Below are positions 9,122-18,806 of a stretch of DNA of 59,188 nucleotides, in pieces. Numbering within the stretch: the stretch's first letter is position 1; every line of letters begins with the position of its first letter. Source of the stretch: an uncultured SAR86 cluster bacterium (GTDB lineage: Bacteria; Pseudomonadota; Gammaproteobacteria; Magnimaribacterales; D2472); assembly GCA_902559345.1 (NCBI GenBank), contig CACEHH010000007.1, positions 1 to 59,188 on the forward strand, given 5' to 3'. Below the pieces are notes generated by a model. It searched no databases. It was given only the letters and a program-made list of their open reading frames with translations, and was not told where the DNA came from. The translations under genes were made by a program, and so were the position numbers.

Positions 9122-9994
9122 ATGTTTAAAAATGATTTATTAAAAGATAAAAGAATTTTAATTACAGGTGGTGGAACAGGCCTTGGAAAAGAAATGGCTA
9201 AACATTTTGCTGCACATGGTGCTGATTTATATATATGCGGAAGACGAGAGAATGTATTAGAAGATACAGCTAATGAAATCATGGAAAATCATAACGTTAA
9301 TGTTAATTATCAAACTTTAGATATAAGAGCATCAAAAGATGTTGATGATTATATTAAATCGATATTTGATGATAAACCATTAGATGGTCTTGTTAATAAT
9401 GCAGCTGGTAATTTTATCTCTCCAACTAAAGATTTATCTCATAAAGGATTTGATGCAATTGCTAACATCGTATTTCATGGAACGTTTTATATAACCCACT
9501 CAGTTGGAAAAAGGTGGATAGAGAATAAACACAAAGGATCTATTATTAGTATATTAGCTACTTGGGTTTGGACAGGATCTCCTTATGTAGTTCCATCTGC
9601 AATGTCGAAATCAGGAATTCATGCAATGACACAATCTCTCGCAGCAGAGTGGGGTAAATATGGTATTAAGGTTAATGGTATTGCTCCTGGACCTTTCCCA
9701 ACAAAAGGAGCATGGGATAGACTTAATCCTGGAGATAGCAAGGACGGGATGTCTACATCCTCTGTTCCGTTAGGAAGAGTTGGCGATATGAGTGAACTTC
9801 AAAATTTAGCTACTTTTTTAATGGCAGATGGGTGTGATTATCTAACAGGACAAACAATAGGGCTTGATGGGGCTCAATATTTAACAGGTGGCGGTACATT
9901 TTCACAATTAGATAAACTTTCTGACGAAGATTGGGAAAATATGAGAAAATTAATTAGAGATGCTAATAATAAAGATAAGGCAAATAGAAGTTAA
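9122..9994 (+). CDS. SDR oxidoreductase, 2,4-dienoyl-CoA reductase (DECR) type
   Basis: 290-residue short-chain dehydrogenase. The Rossmann motif T-G-G-G-T-G-L-G is at 15-22 and N-N-A-A-G at 92-96. Where most SDRs have Y-x-x-x-K, this one has Pro158-Ser-Ala-Met-Ser-Lys163, so the usual Tyr is Ser. The same P-S-A-x-x-K pattern is characteristic of mitochondrial and peroxisomal 2,4-dienoyl-CoA reductases, and the G-P-F-P-T-K-G-A-W segment also fits. The probable role is NADPH reduction of dienoyl-CoA during unsaturated fatty acid degradation. It is followed 14 bp later by an aldehyde dehydrogenase. Confidence 0.8.
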   Translation: MFKNDLLKDKRILITGGGTGLGKEMAKHFAAHGADLYICGRRENVLEDTANEIMENHNVNVNYQTLDIRASKDVDDYIKSIFDDKPLDGLVNNAAGNFISPTKDLSHKGFDAIANIVFHGTFYITHSVGKRWIENKHKGSIISILATWVWTGSPYVVPSAMSKSGIHAMTQSLAAEWGKYGIKVNGIAPGPFPTKGAWDRLNPGDSKDGMSTSSVPLGRVGDMSELQNLATFLMADGCDYLTGQTIGLDGAQYLTGGGTFSQLDKLSDEDWENMRKLIRDANNKDKANRS

Positions 9995-10008
9995 TTAGGG
10001 GTAATAAT

Positions 10009-11436
10009 ATGCATAGTTATGATGAAATGAATAAAGTTCTACAAGACCAGAAAAGTTTTTTTATAAAAAATGGTGCACCGTCTATTGATTTAAGAATTGA
10101 TAGATTGCAAAGACTTAAAAGTTTAATAATGGATAATCGTTATGATTTTGTAGACTCTTTAAATGCTGACTTTGGAAATAGATCAAAAAATGCCTCAATG
10201 CTTTCTGACGTTTATGGAATTGTTCCTGCAATAAATCAAGCTATTAAGAATGTAAAAAAATGGAGCAAAGCTGAAAAAAAATCTTCAAATTTTCCTTTTG
10301 GACTTTTAGGAGCAAAATCATATGTAAAATATGAACCCCTTGGAACTGTTGGAATGATTTCGCCATGGAACTTTCCAGTTAACTTAACGTTTGTTCCTCT
10401 TGTATCTATTTTTGCAGCAGGAAATCAGGTTATGCACAAACCAAGTGAACATACTCCTATAACTGCATCATTATTAAAAGATTTATGTGATAAAGCTTAT
10501 GATGAAAATGAATTTGCAACTTTTCTTGGTGGTCCTGATGTTGGTGAATCATTCACTAAATTACACTTTGATCATCTTCTATATACAGGCGGTGGATCTG
10601 TGGCTAAACATGTAATGAATGCTGCTTCACAAAATCTAGTTCCCTGTACATTAGAACTTGGAGGTAAATCGCCAGTAGTTATTGGTAAATCTGCTGATCT
10701 TAAAACATCAGCTAAAAGAATAATGTTTGGCAAAACTCTTAATGCAGGTCAAATTTGTTTAGCGCCTGATTATGTAGTTGTTCATAAAGATCAAAAAGAT
10801 GAATTTATCAAAGAATCTAAAGATGCTGTAACTGAATATTTTCCTGATTTAAAAAATAATGATGATTACACTTCTATTATTAATGAGAGACATTATGAAA
10901 GACTTCAAGATTTATTAACTGATGCGGTTGAAAAGGGCGCTCAGATTGATGAAATAAACCCTTCTAATGAAGACTTTTCTCAACAAGAATTTTATAAAAT
11001 CCCACCTACAATAGTTAGCAATACATCTGATGACATGAAGATAATGCAAGAGGAAATTTTCGGACCATTACTGCCAGTGGTTGAATATAGTGAACTTGAT
11101 GAAGCTACTAAACTAATAAATTCAAAAGATAGACCTCTAGGTCTATATTATTTTGGCAATGATAAATCTGAAGAAGAAATGGTTTTAGGTAATACTTCGT
11201 CTGGCGGGGTTACAGTTAATAATGTTATAAGTCACCTTCAACAAGACGATCTATCATTTGGCGGAGTAGGTCCATCTGGAATGGGAAGATATAAATCATT
11301 TGATGGATTTAAAAACTTTTCTAATCCACGAGCCTACTATAAGGAAGTTGGCTCTAGATTTGATAAATTTTTCGACCCTGTGAGACCTCCTTACAAAGGT
11401 GATATTGAAAAAATATTAAAAAAATTATTTAAATAG
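10009..11436 (+). CDS. Coniferyl-aldehyde-dehydrogenase-like ALDH
   Basis: 475-residue NAD(P)-dependent aldehyde dehydrogenase, oxidising an aldehyde to its acid. Landmarks are S-P-W-N-F-P at 118-123, the general-base Glu216 in L-E-L-G-G-K-S-P, and the nucleophile Cys250 in N-A-G-Q-I-C-L-A-P-D-Y. The late motif E-I-F-G-P-L-L-P-V is also present. The N-A-G-Q-x-C-x-A-P-D-Y context and overall length match the class-3/coniferyl-aldehyde group rather than betaine-type enzymes. The gene has a clear Shine-Dalgarno (AGGGG) upstream. With the preceding SDR it may handle lipid- or aromatic-derived aldehydes (inference). Confidence 0.85.
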   Translation: MHSYDEMNKVLQDQKSFFIKNGAPSIDLRIDRLQRLKSLIMDNRYDFVDSLNADFGNRSKNASMLSDVYGIVPAINQAIKNVKKWSKAEKKSSNFPFGLLGAKSYVKYEPLGTVGMISPWNFPVNLTFVPLVSIFAAGNQVMHKPSEHTPITASLLKDLCDKAYDENEFATFLGGPDVGESFTKLHFDHLLYTGGGSVAKHVMNAASQNLVPCTLELGGKSPVVIGKSADLKTSAKRIMFGKTLNAGQICLAPDYVVVHKDQKDEFIKESKDAVTEYFPDLKNNDDYTSIINERHYERLQDLLTDAVEKGAQIDEINPSNEDFSQQEFYKIPPTIVSNTSDDMKIMQEEIFGPLLPVVEYSELDEATKLINSKDRPLGLYYFGNDKSEEEMVLGNTSSGGVTVNNVISHLQQDDLSFGGVGPSGMGRYKSFDGFKNFSNPRAYYKEVGSRFDKFFDPVRPPYKGDIEKILKKLFK

Positions 11437-11440
11437 TTTT

Positions 11441-12673
11441 GTGTCGTCTGTATCTCTGAAATTAGGTTATAAATACCTTAGATCTAATAAAGGAGGTATG
11501 TTCTCTTTTACTACTTCACTTGCAATTATCGGATTATTGATTGGAATATCTAGCCTAATAGTTGTTACTTCAGTAATGAATGGCTTTGAAAAGGAGCTTG
11601 AAAATAGAATATTAGGTGTAATACCGCACTCTGTAATTGAATCAAGTGATCAAATTGATAATTATCCTCAACTAGTTGAAAGGTTAAAAAATCACCCAGA
11701 TATAATAGATGCTTCAGCTTATATAAATATTCAAGGTCTTATTTCTTCTCAGTACAGTAGCAAAGGAGTAAGTGTAATTGGCATTGATATAAACAATGAA
11801 AAAAATATGTCTATTATTCCTGATTATATGCTTATTGGAGATATAAATAATTTACAAGAAAACAATTCAATAATCATCGGTTCATTGTTAGCTGCGAATC
11901 TAGGTGTGTATACAGGAGATGTAATTAACGTCACAACATCAGATATTAAAACTTCTATTATTGGCTCTTACCCATTATCAGTGAACCTTAAAATTGTTGG
12001 TATTTTTGAGTTAAAAACGGAAATAGATCAATATATGACCCTAATTTCCCATGATACTGCACAAAAATTAAAAAATATTTCACCAACCGAAACATTATCA
12101 ATTAGATTAAAAACTAACAATCTTTTCAATGCTGATTATATAACTGAAGATGCTATAAATAATTTAAACATAGAAGAAGTTTCTTATTCATCATGGAAAG
12201 ATTCTCATGGAACTCTTTTTGAAGCTATTAAATTTGAAAAATTATTAATTAGTTTAATGTTATTTTTAATTGTTGCAGTAGCTTCAATTTTAGTTCTATC
12301 AACTGTCATAATGACAGTAAAATCAAAAGAAAGAGAAGTTGGCATTCTATTAACTCTTGGCGCAAGCTCTAAGCAAATAATACTAATATTTTTTGCACAA
12401 GGATTAATCGTTAGCTTTATAGGTATTGTTTTAGGTATTTTCGTGGGTTTTTTATTAACATTAAATCTCAATAATATTGTTAGTGCAGTTGAAAATATAT
12501 TAGAAAGGAATCTCTTAGAGGCTTATTTTATAAACTACTTTCCTTATCATATTGATTACTATCAAGTATTTATAATATGTTTAATATCATTCATTATTAG
12601 CTTGATATCATCTTTAATACCATCTTTAAGAGCTATTAAATTAAACCCAGTACAAATTCTTAGGCATGAATAA
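11441..12673 (+). CDS. lolC: Lipoprotein-releasing ABC permease, LolC/LolE family
   Basis: 410-residue inner-membrane permease of the Lol system, which extracts lipoproteins from the inner membrane for transfer to the outer membrane. One hydrophobic segment (about 22-45) is followed by a large periplasmic domain and three C-terminal helices (about 270-400), the LolC/E layout. The N-terminal K-Y-L-R-S-N and V-M-N-G-F-E-K-E-L motifs are characteristic. The start is a GTG at 11441. Only one permease gene is present here, so it may act as a LolF-type homodimer unless a second copy exists elsewhere. It overlaps lolD by 8 bp. Confidence 0.9.
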   Translation: MSSVSLKLGYKYLRSNKGGMFSFTTSLAIIGLLIGISSLIVVTSVMNGFEKELENRILGVIPHSVIESSDQIDNYPQLVERLKNHPDIIDASAYINIQGLISSQYSSKGVSVIGIDINNEKNMSIIPDYMLIGDINNLQENNSIIIGSLLAANLGVYTGDVINVTTSDIKTSIIGSYPLSVNLKIVGIFELKTEIDQYMTLISHDTAQKLKNISPTETLSIRLKTNNLFNADYITEDAINNLNIEEVSYSSWKDSHGTLFEAIKFEKLLISLMLFLIVAVASILVLSTVIMTVKSKEREVGILLTLGASSKQIILIFFAQGLIVSFIGIVLGIFVGFLLTLNLNNIVSAVENILERNLLEAYFINYFPYHIDYYQVFIICLISFIISLISSLIPSLRAIKLNPVQILRHE

Positions 12674-13334
12674 ATTATATTGTAATAAGATTTCTAAATC
12701 ATTTGTTATCAATAAAGATAAATTAAATGTTCTTTCAAATATAACTTTGGAGATATCAGAATCTGAAAAAATTGCAATATCTGGTAAATCAGGTGCCGGT
12801 AAATCAACATTGCTTCATATAATGGCAGGCCTAGATAATCCTACCGCAGGCCATATTTCTTTTAATGATAAAAATTTTTCTAAGCTTAGTCGTAATGCAT
12901 TGAGTAAAATAAGGTTGTTAAATTTTGGATTTGTTTATCAGTTTCATCATTTACTTGAAGATTTAACAATTGAAGAAAATATTTCTTTACCTGCATTTCT
13001 AAATAACTCATTTAATAAAGAAAAAAAACACCAAATAGATCTTCTTATGAAAGAATTAAATATTTACGATCGTAAAAAACATCTACCTTGGAAACTATCT
13101 GGTGGAGAAAAACAAAGAGCTGCAATCGCTCGAGCTTTAACAAACAAACCTAAATTTTTATTCCTTGATGAACCAACTGGCAACTTAGATGATGAGAATG
13201 CTCTAATTATTCAGAATATTTTAATAAAACTATCTGATGAATACGGTATTGCTTTAATCACAGCTACTCATGATAATGAATTTATTAAGGTATTTAATAA
13301 AGTATATAAACTTAAAGATGGAAAATTGTCATAG
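12666..13334 (+). CDS. lolD: Lipoprotein-releasing ABC ATPase LolD
   Basis: 222-residue ATPase partner of the Lol permease. Walker A is G-K-S-G-A-G-K-S-T at 40-48, the ABC signature L-S-G-G-E-K-Q-R at 144-151, and Walker B F-L-F-L-D-E-P-T with Asp168-Glu169. The MacB/LolD-type Q-loop region F-V-Y-Q-F-H-H-L-L is at 89-97. It sits between the permease and exbB with an 8-bp overlap and a 4-bp gap, so it is part of the envelope operon. Confidence 0.93.
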   Translation: MNKLYCNKISKSFVINKDKLNVLSNITLEISESEKIAISGKSGAGKSTLLHIMAGLDNPTAGHISFNDKNFSKLSRNALSKIRLLNFGFVYQFHHLLEDLTIEENISLPAFLNNSFNKEKKHQIDLLMKELNIYDRKKHLPWKLSGGEKQRAAIARALTNKPKFLFLDEPTGNLDDENALIIQNILIKLSDEYGIALITATHDNEFIKVFNKVYKLKDGKLS

Positions 13335-13338
13335 ATAA

Positions 13339-13938
13339 ATGAATGAATTTATAACAGCTGGCGGACCCTTTATGTGGCCATTATTGGCATGCAGCATTCT
13401 AATAATAAGTATTTCAATAGAAAAATTATGGTTTCTTCAAAACAGGTTAGTCTCTCCAAAAGGACTATCAAACCAAATAATGAATTTATTAAATAATGAT
13501 TTATTATCTAACAAACAAGCAGCAGAAATATCAAATCTCTCATCTTTAGGGTTTTTACTAATTAATTGCATAAAATATAAAAATCTTCCTAGAGAAAATC
13601 TTGAATCAAAAATAGAAGAAAAAGCAATTGAGGTTAAATATTTTTTAGAAAGACGATTATCAATGTTAGGAACAATTGCAACTATTAGTCCATTATTAGG
13701 CTTATTAGGTACAGTTGTTGGTATGATCACAGCCTTTACTGGCTTAACTGAAACATCTGGTGCAAATCCTGATTTACTAGCTTCTGGAATATCACAAGCG
13801 CTAATAACTACAGCCTTTGGGTTATTAATTGCTGTTCCTGGACTTGTCTTACATAAATATTTTGAACAAAAAATAAATTATTTACTAATAAGTCTTCAAA
13901 AGGAAGTTTCTGGATTTATTGATGTTATTAACAAATGA
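13339..13938 (+). CDS. exbB: ExbB/TolQ-family proton channel subunit
   Basis: 199-residue MotA/TolQ/ExbB protein with three predicted membrane helices (about 12-30, 111-133, 150-172). The conserved [10 protein letters not shown] region is at 120-129. Together with ExbD it converts proton-motive force into work on TonB- or Tol-type partners. No tonB or tolA is in the window. Position before msbA-lpxK-kdsB is the common gammaproteobacterial arrangement. It overlaps exbD by 4 bp. Confidence 0.88.
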   Translation: MNEFITAGGPFMWPLLACSILIISISIEKLWFLQNRLVSPKGLSNQIMNLLNNDLLSNKQAAEISNLSSLGFLLINCIKYKNLPRENLESKIEEKAIEVKYFLERRLSMLGTIATISPLLGLLGTVVGMITAFTGLTETSGANPDLLASGISQALITTAFGLLIAVPGLVLHKYFEQKINYLLISLQKEVSGFIDVINK

Positions 13939-14339
13939 AATTTATAAAAGAAAACAAATCATCTTTCTCTATTGAGATTACGCCATTAATTGATATTGTT
14001 TTCTTGCTTGTAATATTTTTTGTCGTAACTTCGAAAGTTGGTGATTCGCAATTTCTTTCTCTTGATTTACCTAAAACTGAATCATTTCAATATGAAGTTG
14101 TCCAATCATCTAATGAGATTGTAATTACAAATAATGGCAATATATATGTTAATAATGATGTATTTAATATTAATAATATAAATGATTTAGAACAAGCAAT
14201 TTTTGAGCTAGATAACAATGGAACTTCTATGATATTAAGCGCTGAATCAGATAGTCTTCATCTATGGGTAATAACAATGATGGATATATTAAATAAATAC
14301 GGTTTTAATGAAGTACAAATAAGAACAATTGAAAAATGA
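13935..14339 (+). CDS. exbD: ExbD/TolR-family subunit
   Basis: 134-residue biopolymer-transport protein with one membrane helix (about 17-34) that holds the proton-carrying Asp20 in [10 protein letters not shown], followed by a small periplasmic domain. It pairs with the ExbB homologue upstream (4-bp overlap) and overlaps the msbA-lpxK start by 4 bp. Confidence 0.9.
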   Translation: MKFIKENKSSFSIEITPLIDIVFLLVIFFVVTSKVGDSQFLSLDLPKTESFQYEVVQSSNEIVITNNGNIYVNNDVFNINNINDLEQAIFELDNNGTSMILSAESDSLHLWVITMMDILNKYGFNEVQIRTIEK

Positions 14340-17095
14340 AAAAAGGAACTTTAAGAAGGCTTTTAAGTTATACATATAGATATAAATGGTCATTTTTTAT
14401 AAGTGTTATTGGTTTTATTAGCTTTGCGTTTGCTGATATTGCAGCTGTTGAATGGATTAGAAGGATTATTGGATTTATTAATTCTGATGAAGAAAATTTT
14501 AGCTCTATATTAGCTCTATCACTAATATTTATTGCGCTAGGAAGAGGAATAGGATTTTTTATCGGTAACTATTTTATGTCAAGAGTGGGTTTTGGAATAG
14601 TCCATGATCTTAGAGAAGAATTGTTCCACAAACTTCATGATCTACCAAAATCATATTTTGATTCTAATCAGTCTGGCCAGTTGATAAATAGAATAACTTT
14701 TACAACAACTCAGGTTTCTGGAGCTGCTTCTAATGCTGTAAAAACATTAATTAGAGAAGGATTCTTATTAATAGGTTTATTTACATACTTAATGATACTT
14801 AACTTTAAATTAACCTTACTTCTTATTGGCACAGCTCCACTTATTGCTCTCATAGTTTATGTTGCTGGTAAAAGATTAAAGAAATTAGCTACAAAGATTC
14901 AAACAGCTATGGGTGATGTTACACATATTGCATCTGAAGCTGTAGATGGTCATGTTGAAATAAAAAGTTTTAATGCGCAAGATTATGAGAATTCAAGATT
15001 TTTTGTAGCTAATAAATCTAACAGAAACCAAAATTTAAAATTAGAAGCTACAGGCAATTTGGCAACACCCATAATACAGGTATTAGTATCAATCTCTTTA
15101 TCAATAGTTGCTTATTTTGCACTTGGAGCAAAACTAGGTATTTCTCTTGATGCAGAAACTTTTGTGGCATTTTTTACCGCAGCAGGATTAATGGCTAAAC
15201 CAATAAGACAATTATCTAGTATAAATATGATTATTCAAAAAGGCCTTGCAGCAGCCAATGAAATATTTGATCAATTAGATGAAGAAATTGAGAAAGATAA
15301 TGGAGAAAATAATAATCCTATAGAAGGTTATATTAAATTTAATGATATTAATTTTTCATATGAAATAGGATCACAAGTATTATCTAATATAAGTTTTTCG
15401 ATTGATAAAAATGAAACAGTTGCGATTGTAGGTAAATCAGGCTCAGGAAAGTCTACAATAGCAAACCTTATACCCAGATTTTATAATTATACTTCTGGTG
15501 ATATTTTAATTGATGATGTTCCAATATCAGAATATTCTCTTACTCATTTAAGATCATCCATATCTATAGTTAATCAATCACCTTCATTATTTAACGATAC
15601 TATTGCTAAAAACATAGCGTATGGAGATGACTCAATTGACGTAGATAAAGTAAAAGAATCAGCCAAGCTATCAGGTTGTGAAGAATTTATAAATAACCTA
15701 CCTGAAGGTTATGAATCAGAGATAGGTGATGACGGTGTTTTATTGTCTGGTGGTCAAAGACAAAGACTCGCCATAGCCAGAGCTTTTTATAAAGATTCGC
15801 CGATAATTATATTAGACGAAGCAACATCATCTCTAGATACAGAGTCAGAACTAATAGTTCAAGAAGCTTTAGAAAAGTTAATTAATAATAGAACAACTAT
15901 AGTTATAGCACATAGACTCTCTACAATTGAAAACGCTTCAAAGATTATTGTTTTAGACAATGGTCAAATCGTTGAATCCGGAACTCATAATGAATTAATT
16001 GAAAATAAATCTGTTTACCATTCTTTATATAAGAATAAATTTGAAGATTCTCCAAAAGCATCAGTACCAAAAGCCCAATCAACACAATTATATATGCCAG
16101 AATATGAAGATGAACAATCAACAAGTTTTGTTGTTGATAGTTGGTACAAAAAAAGTTTGTGGTTATACCTGCTTTATCCATTCTCGTTATTGTTTTCCTT
16201 CTTAACTACTAGAAGAAGGAAAAAGTTTACTAAAAATAAAATTGAATCATATACACCCGATATCCCAATTATTGTTGTTGGAAATCTAACTATAGGCGGA
16301 ACTGGTAAAACACCTTTAGTTAAACATATAGCTATGGAATTATTGAATAAAGGATATAAGCCTGGGATTGTTAGTAGAGGATATGGAGGTAAATTTAAAG
16401 AAACACTCAAAGTTGATAGCAATACTCCAGTAAAAAAAACAGGAGATGAAGCTCAAATTCTTGCAAAATTAAATTTACCATTTTATATCGATAAAAATCG
16501 AGTTAGAGCTGTGAAAACCCTTATTAATAACCATGATTGTAATGTAATAATTTCTGATGATGGATTACAACATTATAAAATGGGGCGCGCTATAGAAATA
16601 GCTGTCATAGATGGTAAACGTAGATTTGGAAATAATTTAACTTTTCCAGCAGGACCATTAAGAGAATCTAAAAAGAGATTAAAAACAGTAGATTTTATTG
16701 TAAATAATAGTGGGCCAACTGAAGAAGGTGAATTTTTGATGAATATTAGCCCATCTAAATTTATTCATTTAAAATCAGGCAAATCTTATAATATCGATAA
16801 TTGGCCAATGCATAAACAAATTCATGCAGTAGCTGGCCTTGGTAATCCTGGTAGATTTTTTGATTTACTTAATAAATTGGGTTTTGAAATCATAAGACAT
16901 CCTTATCCAGATCATCATAAATTTACTTCAAGTGATTTATTTTACTTAGATCATCTTCCAATAATGATGACTGAAAAAGATGCATCAAAATGCATAGATT
17001 TTGATAATAATAAAATATGGTACTTAACAATAGATGCAGATGTTAATAATAGATTTATAGATAAACTTGATGAAAAACTAAAATCAATAAAATAA
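14336..17095 (+). CDS. msbA-lpxK: MsbA-LpxK fusion: lipid A flippase plus tetraacyldisaccharide 4'-kinase
   Basis: One uninterrupted 919-codon frame. Residues 1 to about 570 are an MsbA-type ABC exporter: a membrane domain with several helices, Walker A G-K-S-G-S-G-K-S-T at 366-374, signature L-S-G-G-Q-R-Q-R near 470, and Walker B I-I-L-D-E-A-T-S near 492. From about 594 an LpxK domain begins with its usual N-terminal hydrophobic anchor (W-L-Y-L-L-Y-P-F), P-loop G-N-L-T-I-G-G-T-G-K-T-P at 649-660, and V-S-R-G-Y-G-G soon after. The linker (about 570-594) has no stop; its only Met (587) lacks a Shine-Dalgarno. LpxK phosphorylates the lipid A precursor and MsbA flips core-lipid A, so the fusion joins consecutive steps. 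These are normally separate adjacent genes. Confidence 0.92.
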   Translation: MKKGTLRRLLSYTYRYKWSFFISVIGFISFAFADIAAVEWIRRIIGFINSDEENFSSILALSLIFIALGRGIGFFIGNYFMSRVGFGIVHDLREELFHKLHDLPKSYFDSNQSGQLINRITFTTTQVSGAASNAVKTLIREGFLLIGLFTYLMILNFKLTLLLIGTAPLIALIVYVAGKRLKKLATKIQTAMGDVTHIASEAVDGHVEIKSFNAQDYENSRFFVANKSNRNQNLKLEATGNLATPIIQVLVSISLSIVAYFALGAKLGISLDAETFVAFFTAAGLMAKPIRQLSSINMIIQKGLAAANEIFDQLDEEIEKDNGENNNPIEGYIKFNDINFSYEIGSQVLSNISFSIDKNETVAIVGKSGSGKSTIANLIPRFYNYTSGDILIDDVPISEYSLTHLRSSISIVNQSPSLFNDTIAKNIAYGDDSIDVDKVKESAKLSGCEEFINNLPEGYESEIGDDGVLLSGGQRQRLAIARAFYKDSPIIILDEATSSLDTESELIVQEALEKLINNRTTIVIAHRLSTIENASKIIVLDNGQIVESGTHNELIENKSVYHSLYKNKFEDSPKASVPKAQSTQLYMPEYEDEQSTSFVVDSWYKKSLWLYLLYPFSLLFSFLTTRRRKKFTKNKIESYTPDIPIIVVGNLTIGGTGKTPLVKHIAMELLNKGYKPGIVSRGYGGKFKETLKVDSNTPVKKTGDEAQILAKLNLPFYIDKNRVRAVKTLINNHDCNVIISDDGLQHYKMGRAIEIAVIDGKRRFGNNLTFPAGPLRESKKRLKTVDFIVNNSGPTEEGEFLMNISPSKFIHLKSGKSYNIDNWPMHKQIHAVAGLGNPGRFFDLLNKLGFEIIRHPYPDHHKFTSSDLFYLDHLPIMMTEKDASKCIDFDNNKIWYLTIDADVNNRFIDKLDEKLKSIK

Positions 17096-17096
17096 T

Positions 17097-17819
17097 ATGA
17101 ATAAAAATTTTTGTATTATCATACCGTCTCGCATTGGTTCAACACGTCTTCAAAACAAACCTCTTATTAACTTAGGCGGACAAAGCTTAATACAAAGAGT
17201 TTATAAAAATGCTTCACAAATTTGCTCAGATTCATATATAGCAACAGATTCAGATCTTATAAAAGATAATTTAAAAAATATAACCCAAAATGTAATTATG
17301 ACTTCTGAGGATCATATATCAGGCACAGATAGAATATGTGAAGCTGCAAATACACTACAAATCGAAGACAATACATTAATTTTAAATTTACAAGGCGATG
17401 AGCCTTTTATACCTAAAGATTTATTACTAAAAGTAATAGATGACTTTTTTTCTTCTACATGCGATGTAATTACCGTGTCTAGTGACCTTATATCAGATGA
17501 TGATTTAAATAATCCAAACTGTGTTTTAGTTGAAGTTGATAAAGATAGTTATGCAACCAAATTCTCAAGATTAGAAAAAATTAATAACCCAAAAAGACAT
17601 ATTGGTATTTATGGATATTCATTTAAGACTTTGAAAAAATTAGTTAGTCTAAAGCCTACTCAGAATGAACTAAAATATAAATTAGAACAACTTAGATTTA
17701 TCGAAAATGGTTTTTCTATATATGTTTCAAATTATGATAAAGAAATTCCAAGCGGGATCGATACGCCTGAAGATGTAAAGAATGCAAATATTTATTTATT
17801 AAATAATGAAAATTCTTGA
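17097..17819 (+). CDS. kdsB: CMP-Kdo synthetase
   Basis: 240-residue 3-deoxy-manno-octulosonate cytidylyltransferase, activating Kdo with CTP for addition to lipid A. The nucleotide-binding N-terminus reads I-I-P-S-R-I-G-S-T-R-L at 8-18, and the D-G-D-E-P-F-type signature is L-Q-G-D-E-P-F-I near residue 100. S-G-T-D-R-I near 78 and G-I-Y-G-Y near 165 are also conserved. It starts one base after the msbA-lpxK stop and overlaps murB by 14 bp. Confidence 0.95.
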   Translation: MNKNFCIIIPSRIGSTRLQNKPLINLGGQSLIQRVYKNASQICSDSYIATDSDLIKDNLKNITQNVIMTSEDHISGTDRICEAANTLQIEDNTLILNLQGDEPFIPKDLLLKVIDDFFSSTCDVITVSSDLISDDDLNNPNCVLVEVDKDSYATKFSRLEKINNPKRHIGIYGYSFKTLKKLVSLKPTQNELKYKLEQLRFIENGFSIYVSNYDKEIPSGIDTPEDVKNANIYLLNNENS

Positions 17820-18804
17820 AAATCACATAATCATAAATTCATTAAAGATTAAATCAGTTTCAAGTTATTACATAGAGATAGATAACTTAACATGTTTCAA
17901 TAAATTGCATGATTTTATAAACATAAAAGATCTTCCAGTAATTATTTTAGGTGAGGGAACAAATATAGTCCCTCCAAATTTATTTAATGGTATTGCGGTT
18001 AAACCATCTTTTACACAAATTGATTTTAAAGATAATTTTGTTGAGGTTGGAGCTTCTGTTAACTGGAATTTTTTTGTTAATCATATGATTAATAAAAATA
18101 TAAATGGATTTGAGAATTTATCACTTATCCCAGGTTCAGTAGGTGCTGCCCCCATACAAAATATTGGGGCCTATGGTCAAGAGGTATCAAACTTAATAGA
18201 GGAAGTTCATTGTTATGATTATAAAAAAAATATTTTTATAAAATTAACTAATGAGCAATGTAACTTTTCATATAGAGATTCATTATTAAAAAATACTAAT
18301 TTAATAATTTACAAAGTAGTATTTAGAATAAATAATTCTAATAAATTAAATCTAAACTATCATTCAATTCAATCTTATATCGATGATAATAAGATTGATA
18401 AAGATAGCCTTAATCAAAAGCTTTTATCAAAAATAATATGTAAAATTAGAAATAAAAATTTACCTGATCCTAATATTATTCCCAATGCGGGTAGTTTTTT
18501 TAAAAACCCAATTTTAAAAGAAAATGATATTAAAATAGACAACCTATCAATCAATGATTTGGTAATCTGGAAATTAGATAATACATATTCAAAAATAGGA
18601 GCAGCTAGGTTGATTGATCTTATAAAAAATAAATTAAATATTAATGAAAATGTATTTATCTATGACAAACATTCACTTGTATTAATAACTAATTCAAAAG
18701 CCTCTCAGAATGATATTCTAGATTTTGCAAGTCAGATTCAAGATATTGTTTTTGACACTTTCAACATAACTTTAGAAATAGAACCTACTGTAATAATTAA
18801 TTAG
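17806..18804 (+). CDS. murB: UDP-N-acetylenolpyruvoylglucosamine reductase
   Basis: 332-residue type I MurB, the FAD- and NADPH-dependent enzyme that makes UDP-MurNAc for peptidoglycan. FAD-binding stretches are L-G-E-G-T-N at 48-53 and I-P-G-S-V-G-A-A-P-I-Q-N-I-G-A-Y-G at 108-124. Catalytic residues match E. coli MurB: Arg157 in S-Y-R-D-S, Ser230 in N-A-G-S-F-F-K-N-P, and Glu326 in I-E-P-T-V. It begins inside kdsB (14-bp overlap), an arrangement common in gammaproteobacteria, here without the intervening ptpA. Confidence 0.95.
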   Translation: MKILENHIIINSLKIKSVSSYYIEIDNLTCFNKLHDFINIKDLPVIILGEGTNIVPPNLFNGIAVKPSFTQIDFKDNFVEVGASVNWNFFVNHMINKNINGFENLSLIPGSVGAAPIQNIGAYGQEVSNLIEEVHCYDYKKNIFIKLTNEQCNFSYRDSLLKNTNLIIYKVVFRINNSNKLNLNYHSIQSYIDDNKIDKDSLNQKLLSKIICKIRNKNLPDPNIIPNAGSFFKNPILKENDIKIDNLSINDLVIWKLDNTYSKIGAARLIDLIKNKLNINENVFIYDKHSLVLITNSKASQNDILDFASQIQDIVFDTFNITLEIEPTVIIN

Positions 18805-18806
18805 AT

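Noticed and set aside
16043-16130. Separate msbA and lpxK genes with a missed stop
   Set aside because: No stop codon lies in the linker in this frame, and the only Met (587) has no ribosome site, so one protein is the simplest reading of the sequence given.
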